Part shown: piece by piece, positions 27,306 through 36,425 of the stretch
How positions within the stretch are numbered: the stretch's first letter is position 1
Layout of the letters: every line of letters starts with the position of its first letter
Assembly: GCF_000966195.1 (NCBI RefSeq)
Contig: NZ_LAHL01000033.1
Location: 1 to 64,000 of the forward strand
Origin: Domibacillus robiginosus
GTDB lineage: Bacteria > Bacillota > Bacilli > Bacillales > Domibacillaceae
Reading direction: 5' to 3'
DNA length: 64,000 bases
Position numbers and translations under genes: made by a program
Notes under the pieces: generated by a model
What the model was told of the DNA's origin: nothing
Databases searched by the model: none
What the model saw: only the letters and a program-made list of their open reading frames with translations

Positions 27306-27792
27306 CCGTTATGGGCATCGGCTGACTGGGCAGCTGCTGCTTCAAAGTATGATATTTTTTATACATAACAAGCCGCCACGGTAAAATCATCGCAAATGCC
27401 AGAATAAAAAACATGCCGCCAAGCTGACCTACATCAATAGATGCAGACAACACAAGCTTTCCTATAATACGAATCACAAGAAGTGTCATTAAAATAACCG
27501 GAAATGCTTTCGAACGTTTTAAATAAATGTCCTGTCCGCGTATTTCAAAATTTGATGTTTTCATGAGCAGAAGAGAAAAAACACATCCTACAGCGGCTGC
27601 TTCAAGCAGCTCAAGAGGGGTTACTCGAAACATTGGAAATAAAAACATTAGGGCGCCTGTGCTCATAAAAAGCGGAGGCAAAATGATTTTCCGGGCCGAA
27701 GTCGGTTTTTTAGCGGCTTTCATCCGGATAAACAAAGCACCCAGTCCCATCACGACAGCTGCTACAGATGATGCTGCAACCATCCAATCCAT
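27289..27792 (-). CDS. ccdC: CcdC family membrane protein (YneJ)
   Basis: 167 residues with about five membrane helices and the central IRGQDIYLKRSKAF-type loop of the CcdC/DUF1453 family. The ATG at 27792 is chosen because AAAGGG lies 9 bases upstream; earlier in-frame codons overlap the ccdA 3' end. It follows ccdA by 23 bases on the same strand. In B. subtilis yneI (ccdB, a single-domain response regulator) lies between ccdA and yneJ; here it is absent. CcdC is not essential for cytochrome c maturation in B. subtilis. Confidence 0.85.
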   Translation of the reverse strand: MDWMVAASSVAAVVMGLGALFIRMKAAKKPTSARKIILPPLFMSTGALMFLFPMFRVTPLELLEAAAVGCVFSLLLMKTSNFEIRGQDIYLKRSKAFPVILMTLLVIRIIGKLVLSASIDVGQLGGMFFILAFAMILPWRLVMYKKYHTLKQQLPSQPMPITEKTAF

Positions 27793-27815
27793 ATTGATCA
27801 TCCCTTTAATACAAA

Positions 27816-28523
27816 TTAAAAACCAGTGAATCCACCGAATAGCGGTGTAAGGATCATTATGATCTTTGTCATCCAATCAAAAAACAGGATAATACCCATT
27901 CCTATCATAACATAACCACCGATTTTTACAATCTTTGCACTGTGTAAACGGATCCATTTCGTTCGCCCAATAAAAAAGGAAAGCACAAAAAAGGGAATCG
28001 CAAAACCAAGTACATAAGACATCATATAAAGCATCGCAGAGTCCGGGTTTGTTCCCGCCATGTAAATAACAGCCAGCAAAATAGGACCCGTACAGGGTGT
28101 CCAGCCAGCTCCAAAAGCAAGACCGATAAGCGCGGATCCTGCATATCCAACAGGGCGGCTTTTAAAGGTAACCTTTTTTTCCGACATCATAAATGCCGGC
28201 TGCAGTATACCGGTCACAACCAGTCCAAAGAAAATAATAAAAATAGCGCCCAACTGACGAATAAGGTCATCCCATTCCTTTAAAAACTGGCCAATAAAAG
28301 AAGAACCAAATCCAATTAAAACAAAAACAAGAGAAAAGCCCAGCAAAAAAAAGAGCGTGTGCAGCATACTTCTTCTTTGCAGCATGGCATTATCATTTTT
28401 CAGCTCATTCACACTCATACCTGTAATATAAGATAAAAAGGCAGGATACAGCGGCAGGCAGCACGGTGAGATGAAGCTTAAAAATCCTGCGCCAAATGCT
28501 AAAAATATGTTTAGCTCACTCAT
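27816..28523 (-). CDS. ccdA: Cytochrome c biogenesis protein CcdA
   Basis: 235 residues, six membrane helices, DsbD-type thiol electron carrier that passes reducing power from cytoplasmic thioredoxin to the outside for cytochrome c and spore maturation. The two redox cysteines lie in [13 protein letters not shown] (about residues 21-22) and [13 protein letters not shown] (about 143). AAAGGATG precedes the ATG. Divergent from the Spo0E-type gene ynzD, as in B. subtilis. Confidence 0.95.
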   Translation of the reverse strand: MSELNIFLAFGAGFLSFISPCCLPLYPAFLSYITGMSVNELKNDNAMLQRRSMLHTLFFLLGFSLVFVLIGFGSSFIGQFLKEWDDLIRQLGAIFIIFFGLVVTGILQPAFMMSEKKVTFKSRPVGYAGSALIGLAFGAGWTPCTGPILLAVIYMAGTNPDSAMLYMMSYVLGFAIPFFVLSFFIGRTKWIRLHSAKIVKIGGYVMIGMGIILFFDWMTKIIMILTPLFGGFTGF

Positions 28524-28620
28524 GAATCGATCATCCTTTCCTTTTTATTGTAACAGAAACGACATGAAACGGAGCACCCACGTTAAAATGATCAGAAAAA
28601 AATAAAAACGGTAAATTTTT

Positions 28621-28649
28621 TTGAAAATAAGTAAATGATTGGGTATACT
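28621..28649 (+). promoter_or_regulatory. SigA promoter of ynzD
   Basis: TTGAAA (28621-28626), 17-bp spacer, TATACT (28644-28649), 45 bases before the GTG start. A GGGTAT that resembles a SigB -10 overlaps it, but without a matching -35. Confidence 0.75.
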
Positions 28650-28693
28650 AGGAAGTGTAAAACTTTATATACCAATGGAAAGGGTTGTCCGCC

Positions 28694-28873
28694 GTGAACA
28701 AAGAGATACTGCTCGACGCCATTGAAGCGAAGCGGACTGAACTACTAAATGTGGCTTTTGAAAACGGACTAACCTCTCCTCTTGCGATCGAATACAGCCA
28801 GGAATTAGACCGTCTCTTAAATTTATACGATGAACTGCTTATTCAACATGCTAAAAGAGCGCACGCAAAATAA
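28694..28873 (+). CDS. ynzD: Spo0E-family aspartyl-phosphate phosphatase (YnzD)
   Basis: 59 residues, two-helix protein with the family signature YSQELDRLLNLYDELL (SQELD motif near residue 39), which inserts into the receiver of Spo0A~P and removes its phosphate. GTG at 28694 with AAAGGG 9 bases upstream; an in-frame TTG at 28685 is worse placed. In B. subtilis ynzD occupies the same place between yneF and ccdA. It delays sporulation by draining the phosphorelay. Confidence 0.88.
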   Translation: MNKEILLDAIEAKRTELLNVAFENGLTSPLAIEYSQELDRLLNLYDELLIQHAKRAHAK

Positions 28874-28911
28874 AAAAACCGTCCGAATGGACCGTTTTTT
28901 TATTTTTTCTT
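28871..28911. terminator. Bidirectional terminator
   Basis: AAAAAAACC-GTCC-GAAT-GGAC-C-GTTTTTTT, serving the convergent ynzD and the secreted-protein gene that ends at 28900. Confidence 0.85.
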
Positions 28912-29418
28912 ATAAACACCAATTAAGCCGTTATCGATAAACATTTCATCAAATTCAGCCACTACTTTGTCTCCAGGAACAATTTCGCTTCCAAATACAT
29001 TTTCGTCTGTAAAAAGAATGTCTCCTACATTAGCACTTGTGCCCTCGAAATTCATTTCTCCGTGCTTATACCATACACGCTTAACTGTATAAACTACTTT
29101 TTCCGGTTTTACATATTCAGCGATATTAAAACCGCCGTCTTCCCAGTATGTCCGAATACGGTCTCCGACTTTCAACTCAATTTCAACGTCTGATGGTTTG
29201 AAGCGAATCGTTTCTCCGTTACTGGAAGTTGCGCGGTAATAACCTTTTTCAATATTAGGGGATTTAAACGTTACTATATAATGTTTTAATGAAATACCTT
29301 CTTTTTCGAGCATTTCGTATGGAGTGCCTGTTAATTCGTCCTCAGAGGCTAGAGCCGGGATGCTTGCACCGAACAGTAGGAATGGAAGAACAAATAAAGA
29401 CAATAACCTTTTTTTCAT
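28900..29418 (-). CDS. Secreted protein of unknown function
   Basis: 172 residues with a clear signal peptide (KKRLLSLFVLPFLLFGASIP ending ALASEDE). The mature part is beta-rich and repeats a 'gduRirtyWedGgfn/GdkvvaEFdemf' rhythm (VGDRIRTYWEDGG; PGDKVVAEFDEMF), suggesting OB- or SH3-like barrels. AAAGGAGGAGATG precedes the ATG. Monocistronic. Not recognised as a named family. Confidence 0.75.
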   Translation of the reverse strand: MKKRLLSLFVLPFLLFGASIPALASEDELTGTPYEMLEKEGISLKHYIVTFKSPNIEKGYYRATSSNGETIRFKPSDVEIELKVGDRIRTYWEDGGFNIAEYVKPEKVVYTVKRVWYKHGEMNFEGTSANVGDILFTDENVFGSEIVPGDKVVAEFDEMFIDNGLIGVYKKK

Positions 29419-29764
29419 TTCGCATCTCCTCCTTTTCTCTCATACCTTTATATACCCCATCCCCTTTTGACTTAAGCCTTTTCACAGAAATTTTTACGGG
29501 TTTTCTAGATTATTTATCCCGCTGTCTTTATTATATTCACCTATTTTAGGAAATATGTTCCGGAACAAAAATACCTTTTGGAGAATATTCGATAGAGTTC
29601 AATCAAATTGTAGCTGTTGTCATCATAATCGATGTTGTGACCAGGTAACGAAGAATTTGAAGTAGGCAGGGAGTAATCCTGTCCGGTTACAATTATTTAA
29701 TCCGTCGTTTGTATGCTATGATTGAATGAATCAAGTACAAAAAAATACCAGGAGGACAATTGCG
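29419..29764. other. Intergenic, no gene seen
   Basis: 346 bp between the divergent secreted-protein gene and the frameshifted gene. It holds both promoters presumably, but no clear -35/-10 pair or long palindrome was recognised. Confidence 0.4.
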
Positions 29765-30359
29765 ATGTTAAAAGAACAAATGGAAACATACCTATCAAAA
29801 GCTTTAAGTGAGAATAGGGCTGAATTGTTTAAAGAGGAAAAGGAATATGCAGAAAGACATCATCTGACAAATGATTTTACTATTATAGAAAAAGAAAATA
29901 GCACCCGATTTACTGATGCTTACATAGAGCGCAGTAATAAAGAAACCGAAGAGTTGATTTCAGAAGAATCAGCTACGTTTTTATCACAGCCCCTTGAATA
30001 CCTAAAAATCAATCGAAACGAATTCCTTTATATCGAATCAACCTGGTTTGAATTAATCGGCGTTGAAACACTTTCATTGGAAGTCGATGATGTGTTTGGA
30101 GCCTATAATGCCCTGTTCGGTTTGAAATTCCAGAAGAAAATGGGAAATGCATTAAAGGCTTACTTAAACCATGAACTCCAGGGAGGAACTGGAACATACA
30201 GTTTAATGTTCAATCAGGGAGATGGAGTGTGGGATATTAATTTTCCTTGAATAGTGTAGAAGGATTTAAGGAAGATATGTCTTTAGGTGATGCTTTAAAC
30301 CTTATCTATCATTTTCTGTTTATTCTTGTTGAAGCAATCGAAGAAGGTCAACATAATTG
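29765..30359 (+). pseudogene. Hypothetical gene with a C-terminal frameshift
   Basis: ATG 29765 follows CAGGAGGACAATTGCG. The first 161 codons (acidic, helical, then SLEVDDVFGAYNALFGLKF) end at TGA 30248, but the +1 frame continues with well-formed coding sequence, LNSVEGFKEDMSLGDALNLI then a hydrophobic-acidic tail ending EAIEEGQHN, to TGA at 30357. The join is at TTTTCCTTGAAT near 30245. One base restores a protein of about 197 residues. The family was not recognised; whether this copy is dead or a sequencing slip is open. Confidence 0.55.
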
Positions 30360-30407
30360 AATGCAATATTTTGGATAAAGCAACCTATTCAACTTTTTGG
30401 CAGAAAT

Positions 30408-30511
30408 AAAAAATCGAATGATCAAGGTTGAACTGATCCCCGAATAGGTCCACTTTTTTTCAAATGTTCATTATTCAAGGGTCAGTTCAATTAATATTAA
30501 TCGATTTTTTT
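30408..30511. repeat. Long two-tier inverted repeat (about 104 bp)
   Basis: Outer arms AAAAAATCGA (30408-30417) and TCGATTTTTT (30501-30510) are perfect. After a symmetric 10 x 10 internal loop, inner arms TTGAACTGATCCCCGAATA (30428-30446) and TATTCAAGGGTCAGTTCAA (30472-30490) match at 17 of 19 positions. The result is a long hairpin with T-runs at both ends. It lies between convergent genes and may be a bidirectional terminator or a palindromic miniature element. Confidence 0.75.
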
Positions 30512-30569
30512 CAAAGCGACAGTTTTCTTATTCGCACATCTCTTTTACATAGACAACCGCTTTGCGATT

Positions 30570-31403
30570 TCAGCCCTTGGCAAGCAGCAATGCTTTCTGA
30601 GCTGCATATTTCTCGGATGCCGCTTGTTTTTGCAGGTCAAACTCGGCTTTAAAAACAGCTGTTACAGGTTCATTCAGATCAAGAGCAGCGGCCCGCTCCA
30701 GCCAGATGAGGCTGTTAAAGAAAGTATCGAATGACACATCGTCTACGTCATGCTTCTTCATATACGCAATAATACATTTCATTAATTGCTTTTTTCCGCT
30801 GGCTTTCAGTGTGCCCTCGTGCAGAAACCGTTCTTCAGGGGTTTTGTTTGATTTGTACGTCGCATGAACATCCAGCTTTCCATGAAGATAGCGAAACACC
30901 TTTAAGGTATTCATCGAATCATCGAAGCTGTTGTGTGCCTGCCCGTCTGCTTCGATTTGGAATATCTCCATGGTTTTGGTCAGGCTGGGAGTGTTCCCTT
31001 TAAAGGTATCGTACAGGCCAAACTGAAGAATCGGTAATATGTCAATATAGCTGGACAGGTCCAGGGAAGAAAGGCTGTACCGTTCACATTCCTTTTTCAG
31101 AAACCGAAAGTCTTCTTTTCCCCACGCCACAAAACATGATTCTTCCGTGCCAAGAAACGTCTTAAACTTCTGTAACACCTGCGGAAAACGCGGCGCGGAA
31201 GACACATCCTGCTGCGTAATGCCTGTTAATTTTTTTGTAAATGATGTTAACCGTTCTACCGGCTTCACCCGGGATGAAAAAACATCGATCACGTCCAGTG
31301 TAGCGGACGACACTTTCAAAGCCGAGATTTCGATAATTTCTTCCAGGTGGTGCGGATTCCATTTTGATGCGTTCCATTCAATATCAAGTACGATGTAATT
31401 CAC
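30570..31403 (-). CDS. DEDDh-type 3'-5' exonuclease
   Basis: 277 residues. RNase T/Pol III epsilon fold in the first about 190 residues: Exo I YIVLDIEWN (D7, E9), Exo II FVAWGKEDFRFLKKEC with catalytic Asp, and Exo III AHNSFDDSMNTLKVFR, giving the DEDDh set. The C-terminal about 85 residues are basic-helical and unassigned. GTG start with AAAGGCAGG upstream. KapD of B. subtilis, a modulator of sporulation, has the same catalytic core but is shorter, so the name is not transferred. Confidence 0.85.
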   Translation of the reverse strand: MNYIVLDIEWNASKWNPHHLEEIIEISALKVSSATLDVIDVFSSRVKPVERLTSFTKKLTGITQQDVSSAPRFPQVLQKFKTFLGTEESCFVAWGKEDFRFLKKECERYSLSSLDLSSYIDILPILQFGLYDTFKGNTPSLTKTMEIFQIEADGQAHNSFDDSMNTLKVFRYLHGKLDVHATYKSNKTPEERFLHEGTLKASGKKQLMKCIIAYMKKHDVDDVSFDTFFNSLIWLERAAALDLNEPVTAVFKAEFDLQKQAASEKYAAQKALLLAKG

Positions 31404-31584
31404 AGTATCCTGCCTTTCTCATTGTCTGTTTCTCATTATACAGCCATTCGAAAAAAGAAACAGAGAAAAATGCATTTTTCTGTCTTTTCGCAAGAAAGAT
31501 GTTTGTTCTTACCTGTTTCTGTTTTAGATGATTTGTAATTTTTTATATTTTTGAATTTTTCACATACTACAAAAAGAAACGCGT

Positions 31585-31723
31585 ACCCCTACCAGTCGCT
31601 CTACACCACGTTTAGTTTTTAGAAATAAAAGCACCTGTTTATATTCCTGCCTTTTGTTCCTATTGTCCTGGTTAAATATTCCTTTTCGGCGCAATGGAAA
31701 TCATATTTATTAAACATATCATC
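31585..31723 (-). pseudogene. Relic 1 of the tyrosine recombinase N-terminus
   Basis: Reading 31723 downward gives DDMFNKYDFHCAEKEYLTRT and then, after a one-base shift, NKRQEYKQVLLFLKTKRGVE. This aligns residue for residue with the start of the intact recombinase at 35508-36425 (EDAIREYDFHCIAKGYTKKT, INKRQEYKQLKAFLEKKRG). The fragment ends near 31585; the catalytic domain is missing. Confidence 0.75.
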
Positions 31724-31730
31724 ACAGCAC

Positions 31731-31753
31731 AAAAAAACCGCCCTGATGGACGG
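31731..31753 (-). terminator. Terminator of the SH3b gene
   Basis: CCGTCC-ATCA-GGGCGG (one G-U pair) followed by seven U's on the minus strand. Confidence 0.8.
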
Positions 31754-31764
31754 CCCCTTGAATT

Positions 31765-32601
31765 TTAATGACGATCTAATTGTTTGTTGTATTTCTCAAT
31801 TTCTTCAATTAAATGCTTAAACTTCTCTTCATCATTTTGCGATGAAGATGATTGATAGCCTACTGGATCATAGTATAAGGTGATTGTACTATAACCAAGT
31901 TTATTGGTTACACCAAGTGTTACATCGTATCCATCTAAGCTCCATCTACTTGAAAAGTCCACATAATCGTCATTCTGCGTGTGATTATAATAATAATTTC
32001 CACCGAATTCTTTTATTCCTTGTGCTTGCAGCTTCATATAGTAGCTGCGTAATTGACTGATGGTGTGATAATTTCTCTTTGGATTGAAATCATACCAAAC
32101 ATTCACTAAACTCTTGTAATCAAACTTATAAACAAGATGAGAAGTCATATTATACTTGGACTTTTTGGGATCGTATGTCAGATAAGAAGTTATTAACGGA
32201 TCATAATAGTCATAATACAACCCTCTCGTTTCTCTATTTTTTACTTGCTGATATGTCATTCCAAATGTAATGTCTTTCATTAACACAGGAGTCGTTTTAG
32301 TTGGAGCTGGTTTAGCGCTACTTCCTTGTCCACTTAAGCCGCTTGTTGCTACATAACCGGCTTTACCATTGTATTTAATTTTCGACCAGCCACCCGGTTC
32401 AGTATTGTAAACAAAGACACCTGCTCCCTTTTTCAGTGAACCTACTGTCTTCGCCCTGGGACTTGGCTTTTCACGGACATCCAGCTTTGTGACGTTAACA
32501 GTGAAATGTTTGTTTACCACCGCTGCTTCTGCTTGATTACCAAATGACAGAACTGATAAAACTAAAATGAAAGCTAAGAAACTTGATGCGATTTTTTTCA
32601 A
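31765..32601 (-). CDS. Secreted SH3b-domain protein
   Basis: 278 residues. Signal peptide (KKIASSFLAFILVLSVLSFG, cleaved near AEA), then one bacterial SH3 domain (VTKLDVREKPSPRAKTVGSL to GKAGYVATSGL, about 35-90), a Pro/Thr linker and a C-terminal domain rich in Tyr/Asn of unknown fold (FGMTYQQVKNRETRGLYYD; a repeated YY pattern). SH3b domains bind cell-wall peptides, so it is probably wall-associated. TTG start with AAAAGGGGG upstream. It is flanked on both sides by truncated recombinase copies, i.e. it sits in a mobile-looking cassette. Confidence 0.82.
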   Translation of the reverse strand: MKKIASSFLAFILVLSVLSFGNQAEAAVVNKHFTVNVTKLDVREKPSPRAKTVGSLKKGAGVFVYNTEPGGWSKIKYNGKAGYVATSGLSGQGSSAKPAPTKTTPVLMKDITFGMTYQQVKNRETRGLYYDYYDPLITSYLTYDPKKSKYNMTSHLVYKFDYKSLVNVWYDFNPKRNYHTISQLRSYYMKLQAQGIKEFGGNYYYNHTQNDDYVDFSSRWSLDGYDVTLGVTNKLGYSTITLYYDPVGYQSSSSQNDEEKFKHLIEEIEKYNKQLDRH

Positions 32602-32679
32602 ACTAAAGCCCCCTTTTCTGTCTATTTACTTTCGACGCGCGCAAGGAAACACCTTCTAGTTTACCTAAATTTATACATT

Positions 32680-33057
32680 TATTCCTCATTGAACTCCTCA
32701 TATACCTTTTTCGGTACTTTAGGTAATTCGACTTTCTTCATTCTATTTGTCTTTAGGTAATTTTCTTCAATAAACCAATTGAAAAGGGAATACTCACCTT
32801 CGTCATTGACTCAACTGACTGTAGCTGTAGACCTCCCTGTTGCTTATATCGTATATATGCTCGCAAGTCGTCTGTATGGATATTTTCAGCTTTTGAACAC
32901 TACGTTTCGTTTTAAGATATAAAAGCAGTTGTTTATACTCCTGACGCTTATTTATCGTGGTTTCACTCGTGTATCCTTTAGCGACACAGTGAAAGTCGTA
33001 CTTCTTTAAATCATCCTCTAAAAACACAAAAAGCCACCTCCTCCTGTTTGTTTTCAA
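32680..33057 (-). pseudogene. Relic 2 of the tyrosine recombinase N-terminus
   Basis: From 33024 downward the sequence reads FLEDDLKKYDFHCVAKGYTS, then TINKRQEYKQLLLYLKTKRS, and after a frame loss resumes with FNWFIEENYLKTNRMKKVEL and PKVPKKVYEEFNEE to a stop near 32682. Each block matches the intact enzyme (FNWCISEEYLSENPMRKVEI, PKVPKKMLEGF). About the first 110 residues survive; the catalytic domain is gone. The leader hairpin before the start codon (33033-33075) is kept. Confidence 0.85.
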
Positions 33058-33085
33058 CAGAAAAAGGTGACTATCTTAGTTCACA

Positions 33086-33430
33086 TGAAAAATCAATTTA
33101 AAAATGCAAAATGATCGTAGCACATTATAAAAAAGTCGACTAGTAAGCGGTAGAGTATGATTGAGTGTTGTGATCGTAGGTGAATATAATGCTAAGAGCA
33201 TACAAAAAAAGAGGAATCTTCTTGAAAGATCCCTCTTCTTTCCCGTAGATTACTGTGATTATATTACAACCTCTTTCCTGCTTCTTGTGAATATTGATTG
33301 TTTCACCGTGTGAGACCGAAACAAACGCTGCTCCACAATATGACACTTGTTCCACTAACACTTCAATGCGTCGAGGTGAAATCCTATCCACAGTTGAATT
33401 TAATCAAAAAAACAGCATAAAGCTGCTCTA
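33086..33430. other. Gap behind the SLH-GDSL gene
   Basis: 345 bp. Contains the terminator at 33204-33236. An 83-codon minus-strand frame (33140-33391) has no ribosome binding site. Its part ITVIYGKEEGSF resembles, at DNA level, the segment before the terminator at 35297-35329, so both gaps seem to derive from one repeated unit. No gene is called. Confidence 0.4.
33204..33236 (-). terminator. Terminator of the SLH-GDSL gene
   Basis: GAGGGATCTT-TCAAG-AAGATTCCTC with one G-U pair, then seven U's on the minus strand. Confidence 0.8.
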
Positions 33431-35176
33431 TTATTCGGTAACATCGATACGTACTGCAAGTTTAACGCTCTTGCCATTCTCATTCCCAAATGTGTGAACG
33501 ATGCGATACGATCCTGTTGTAACAGGCAGATTCAATGTCGAGAAATGTGCATACTCTGTTACTGTTTTATTTGCGTCAAGGCTATTCATAACGGCAGGAG
33601 GGGCGATTTCTGGATCTTGGTCAAGTGTAACCCAATCAGTTTCTACTTTCTTTTGAATTGTAAATACAGGAGCGTAGTTGTACGATACATTACTCTTATT
33701 CTCGATAGTTAGTTTGACATCTTTAATCTCATTAAGTTTATAAGATGTCTTTTCCGCCTTTATAGACACGCCATCTCGTTCTGATAATATAACGTCCCTT
33801 TCTGCTAAGATCTTTCTAACCTCTTTTGCAATGATGTCATTTGCTTTTGGAGTCATGTGGATACCTGTTAGATCATCAAGGAATCCACTCTTAATTAGCA
33901 CTGGATCAGTTCCGCCTCCAGCTCTTTTAAATAAGACATTATAAGTATCAACAAGTGGAAGAGATCTTTCCTTGGCTAATTTACGGATAATATCGTTATA
34001 GCTGTTAATCCAGGCACGTAAGCCGCCCAGCTTCGTATATGAAGAAGCAACATCTCTTCCTTTGCTCAACTCCGAAGCATAGTAAGTCTTTTCTATAACT
34101 GCTGGATTAGTCATTAAAACTACTTCAATATCTCTTTCTCTAAGCTGGTTAATCATATAAGTAAGGTTCTTTCTAAAGTCCTCTTTGCTTACCTGAGGCT
34201 CACCATTAGGCTTCAGCAAAGCATCATTCATCCCAAACATGATTGTGACTGAATGGGGTTTTACATCAAGAACTTCTGCCTTAAAGCGATCCAACCCTTG
34301 CTTCGTAGTGTTTCCGCTAAATCCTGCGTTATATTCGTCCTCTTTTAATCCAGCTCCATATACAGCCGCTACTTGATCTGCCCACTGCTCATCAAGATAT
34401 TCTGGGTACTGCAAGCCATAGTAAGAGCCAGATGTATTACTGTCTCCAAACGCAACAAATCCAGACTTTGCTTCCGCTCTCAATCGTTGCTCATGCTTAT
34501 AGATTCTATGAATTAACATGGCGACTTGACCACGAGTAATGCTGTTGTTTGTACCAAACTTAGTGTTATTGATACCTTTGATAATTCCTGCTTTATTTAA
34601 TACACGAACAGCCTCTTCATAACGAGACGATAGATCTGTGAATGGGGCTGGAATATCCTCAGCCGGATCAAAATAATCCTTGAAGGCATTATATAACATG
34701 ATAGCCGCCTCCCCACGAGTGATACTATCTTCAGCTCCAAACAGCGTAGCAGTCTTGCCATTAGTAACCCCAATGTATTTAAGTGCCGATACTATGTATT
34801 CTGCACGAACCGGGAGATCTCTGAAACCAGATTTCGGAGAATCGCTTGTATAAAGTGGCATATACATCCCAAGCATTACAGCAAAATCTACACGCTTAAT
34901 TGGATCGTTTACTCCAAATGTCTCACCGTAACCTTTAGCGATTCCACTATCATTAAGATACTGTACAGCATAAGCCAGTTCTGTTTTAGCAGGCACATCC
35001 TTAAACTGTGTAACTCCTCGCAAGTCATTTGTTTCTGTTGGTTGTGATGGCTGCGGCATATTTTCCTCTGAAATGACAGCAATACCATCATCCTCTGCAA
35101 ATACTGGTGAAATAGACGATGCAAATACTGTTCCTGCAATAAGTGTTGTCGCTAAAACATTAAATGGCTTTTTCAT
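33431..35176 (-). CDS. S-layer-anchored GDSL/SGNH esterase
   Basis: 581 residues. Signal peptide (PFNVLATTLIAGTVFASSIS, cleaved near VFA). Three SLH repeats (about 55-225; TQFKDVPAKTELAYAVQYL, GFRDLPVRAEYIVSALKYI, PFTDLSSRYEEAVRVLNKA, each ending ITRGEAA/QVA-like) bind pyruvylated wall polymer. An SGNH hydrolase domain follows: block I FVAFGDSNTSGSYYG, block III FGMNDA, block V DLTGIHMTPKA. The last about 110 residues are an Ig-like domain, also present in the broken SLH gene at 52469-53515. ATG at 35176 after GAGGAG. It lies between the intact recombinase and relic 2. Likely wall or exopolysaccharide deacylase; substrate unknown. Confidence 0.9.
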   Translation of the reverse strand: MKKPFNVLATTLIAGTVFASSISPVFAEDDGIAVISEENMPQPSQPTETNDLRGVTQFKDVPAKTELAYAVQYLNDSGIAKGYGETFGVNDPIKRVDFAVMLGMYMPLYTSDSPKSGFRDLPVRAEYIVSALKYIGVTNGKTATLFGAEDSITRGEAAIMLYNAFKDYFDPAEDIPAPFTDLSSRYEEAVRVLNKAGIIKGINNTKFGTNNSITRGQVAMLIHRIYKHEQRLRAEAKSGFVAFGDSNTSGSYYGLQYPEYLDEQWADQVAAVYGAGLKEDEYNAGFSGNTTKQGLDRFKAEVLDVKPHSVTIMFGMNDALLKPNGEPQVSKEDFRKNLTYMINQLRERDIEVVLMTNPAVIEKTYYASELSKGRDVASSYTKLGGLRAWINSYNDIIRKLAKERSLPLVDTYNVLFKRAGGGTDPVLIKSGFLDDLTGIHMTPKANDIIAKEVRKILAERDVILSERDGVSIKAEKTSYKLNEIKDVKLTIENKSNVSYNYAPVFTIQKKVETDWVTLDQDPEIAPPAVMNSLDANKTVTEYAHFSTLNLPVTTGSYRIVHTFGNENGKSVKLAVRIDVTE

Positions 35177-35296
35177 TGGTCTTGATCTCCTCTTATGTAA
35201 TTTCCTAGGTTTCAATTATATCAAATAAACTAAGAAGAACTTTGGTTTCTTAAAAATTTTAGAAACCAGTCGCTTTTGCATCCAAATTGATAAAAC

Positions 35297-35329
35297 AAAA
35301 AAGAGATGCTTAATTAAGACACCTCTTTT
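35297..35329 (-). terminator. Terminator behind the tyrosine recombinase
   Basis: AAAAGAG and CTCTTTT arms enclose a palindromic CTTAATTAAG; six U's follow on the minus strand. The upstream flank resembles that of the terminator at 33204-33236. Confidence 0.65.
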
Positions 35330-35507
35330 CTACGCAGATTACCGTGATCACAAATGGTCATATTACCAGGTAGTTTCCTGATTTCTATTAACGGTCATTA
35401 TTTATCTCTGAAGACAAAACATAATTCATCATGCGGCATTCCGCTATTTCATTATAATTTCTTTTTAGGTCCACCTTCCATTCAATGTGCCAGCCGGTAA
35501 TTTTCTC

Positions 35508-36425
35508 TTATCTCTTTGTTCTTCCTATATTCATTAATGGGCTGCTCACATTTGCCTGTTCACCTAATTTATCGTCTGTTAGTGATTGAAGATATGTTTG
35601 GGTAACCGTGAGTGAAGAATGTCCTAGTAAGCGTGATAGAGAGTAAATATCACAGCCATTTAACAAGGTATTTAAGGCAAAATAATGTCGATACGTATGA
35701 GGCGAAACTCTTTTGCCTTCGATTCCTACACGCTTTCCAGCCAGCTTAACAACTTTATCGAGTGAACTGTGAGCCATTCCTTGTAATTGATAAGACAGGA
35801 AATAGGTGTCTTCTTTGAGTATCTTGTTCTTTATATAATCCTTTCTCATTCGCTCGTATTTGATTAAAATCTTTTTTAAAGCAGGACTGATAAAAGCGGT
35901 TCGGTCTTTATTCCCCTTTCCATGAATCAAAATTGATGATTCGCCTACATTTTTAAAAGGGAGCGTTCTGATCTCAATTGCCCTAAGCCCGCAGTCTGCC
36001 AGCATAGCAATAATAGCCTTATTTCTCGCTTCTTGATAAGAGGAATAATCGAACGCCTGGATCATGCTGAAAACCTCTTCTGCCGTGAATCCTTCCAGCA
36101 TCTTTTTTGGTACTTTTGGTATCTCCACTTTCCGCATAGGGTTTTCACTCAGATACTCTTCACTAATGCACCAGTTAAAAAAAGCTGTAATCATCTTAGC
36201 CATCGTTTCCACACTTTGCGGTTGTAAGCCGGCTTGTTGCTTAAAACGAATGTATGCCCTCAAATCGTCTGTGTGGATGCTGTTCAGTTGTTGTATCCCT
36301 CGCTTTTTCTCCAGAAATGCCTTCAGCTGCTTGTACTCCTGACGTTTGTTTATCATTGTTTTTTTCGTATAGCCTTTGGCGATACAATGAAAGTCATACT
36401 CTCTAATCGCATCTTCTAAGAACAC
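35508..36425 (-). CDS. Tyrosine recombinase (XerC/D-like integrase)
   Basis: 305 residues. N-terminal core-binding SAM-like domain (1-105) and a complete catalytic domain: Arg in DCGLRAIEIRTL (about 147), Lys in HGKGNKDRTAF, HxxR in SPHTYRHYFAL (about 245-248), His in LLGHSSLTVTQ and nucleophile Tyr in TYLQS (about 277). GTG start with GAGGCGG, which is buried in a leader hairpin. Two truncated copies lie downstream at 31585 and 32680. It resembles stand-alone recombinases that mobilise short cassettes rather than chromosome-dimer Xer, because it is repeated and linked to surface genes. Confidence 0.9.
   Translation of the reverse strand: MFLEDAIREYDFHCIAKGYTKKTMINKRQEYKQLKAFLEKKRGIQQLNSIHTDDLRAYIRFKQQAGLQPQSVETMAKMITAFFNWCISEEYLSENPMRKVEIPKVPKKMLEGFTAEEVFSMIQAFDYSSYQEARNKAIIAMLADCGLRAIEIRTLPFKNVGESSILIHGKGNKDRTAFISPALKKILIKYERMRKDYIKNKILKEDTYFLSYQLQGMAHSSLDKVVKLAGKRVGIEGKRVSPHTYRHYFALNTLLNGCDIYSLSRLLGHSSLTVTQTYLQSLTDDKLGEQANVSSPLMNIGRTKR

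Noticed and set aside
30570-31403. Naming the exonuclease KapD
   Set aside because: It shares the DEDDh core but is longer with an unrelated C-terminal part; the name would imply a function not shown.
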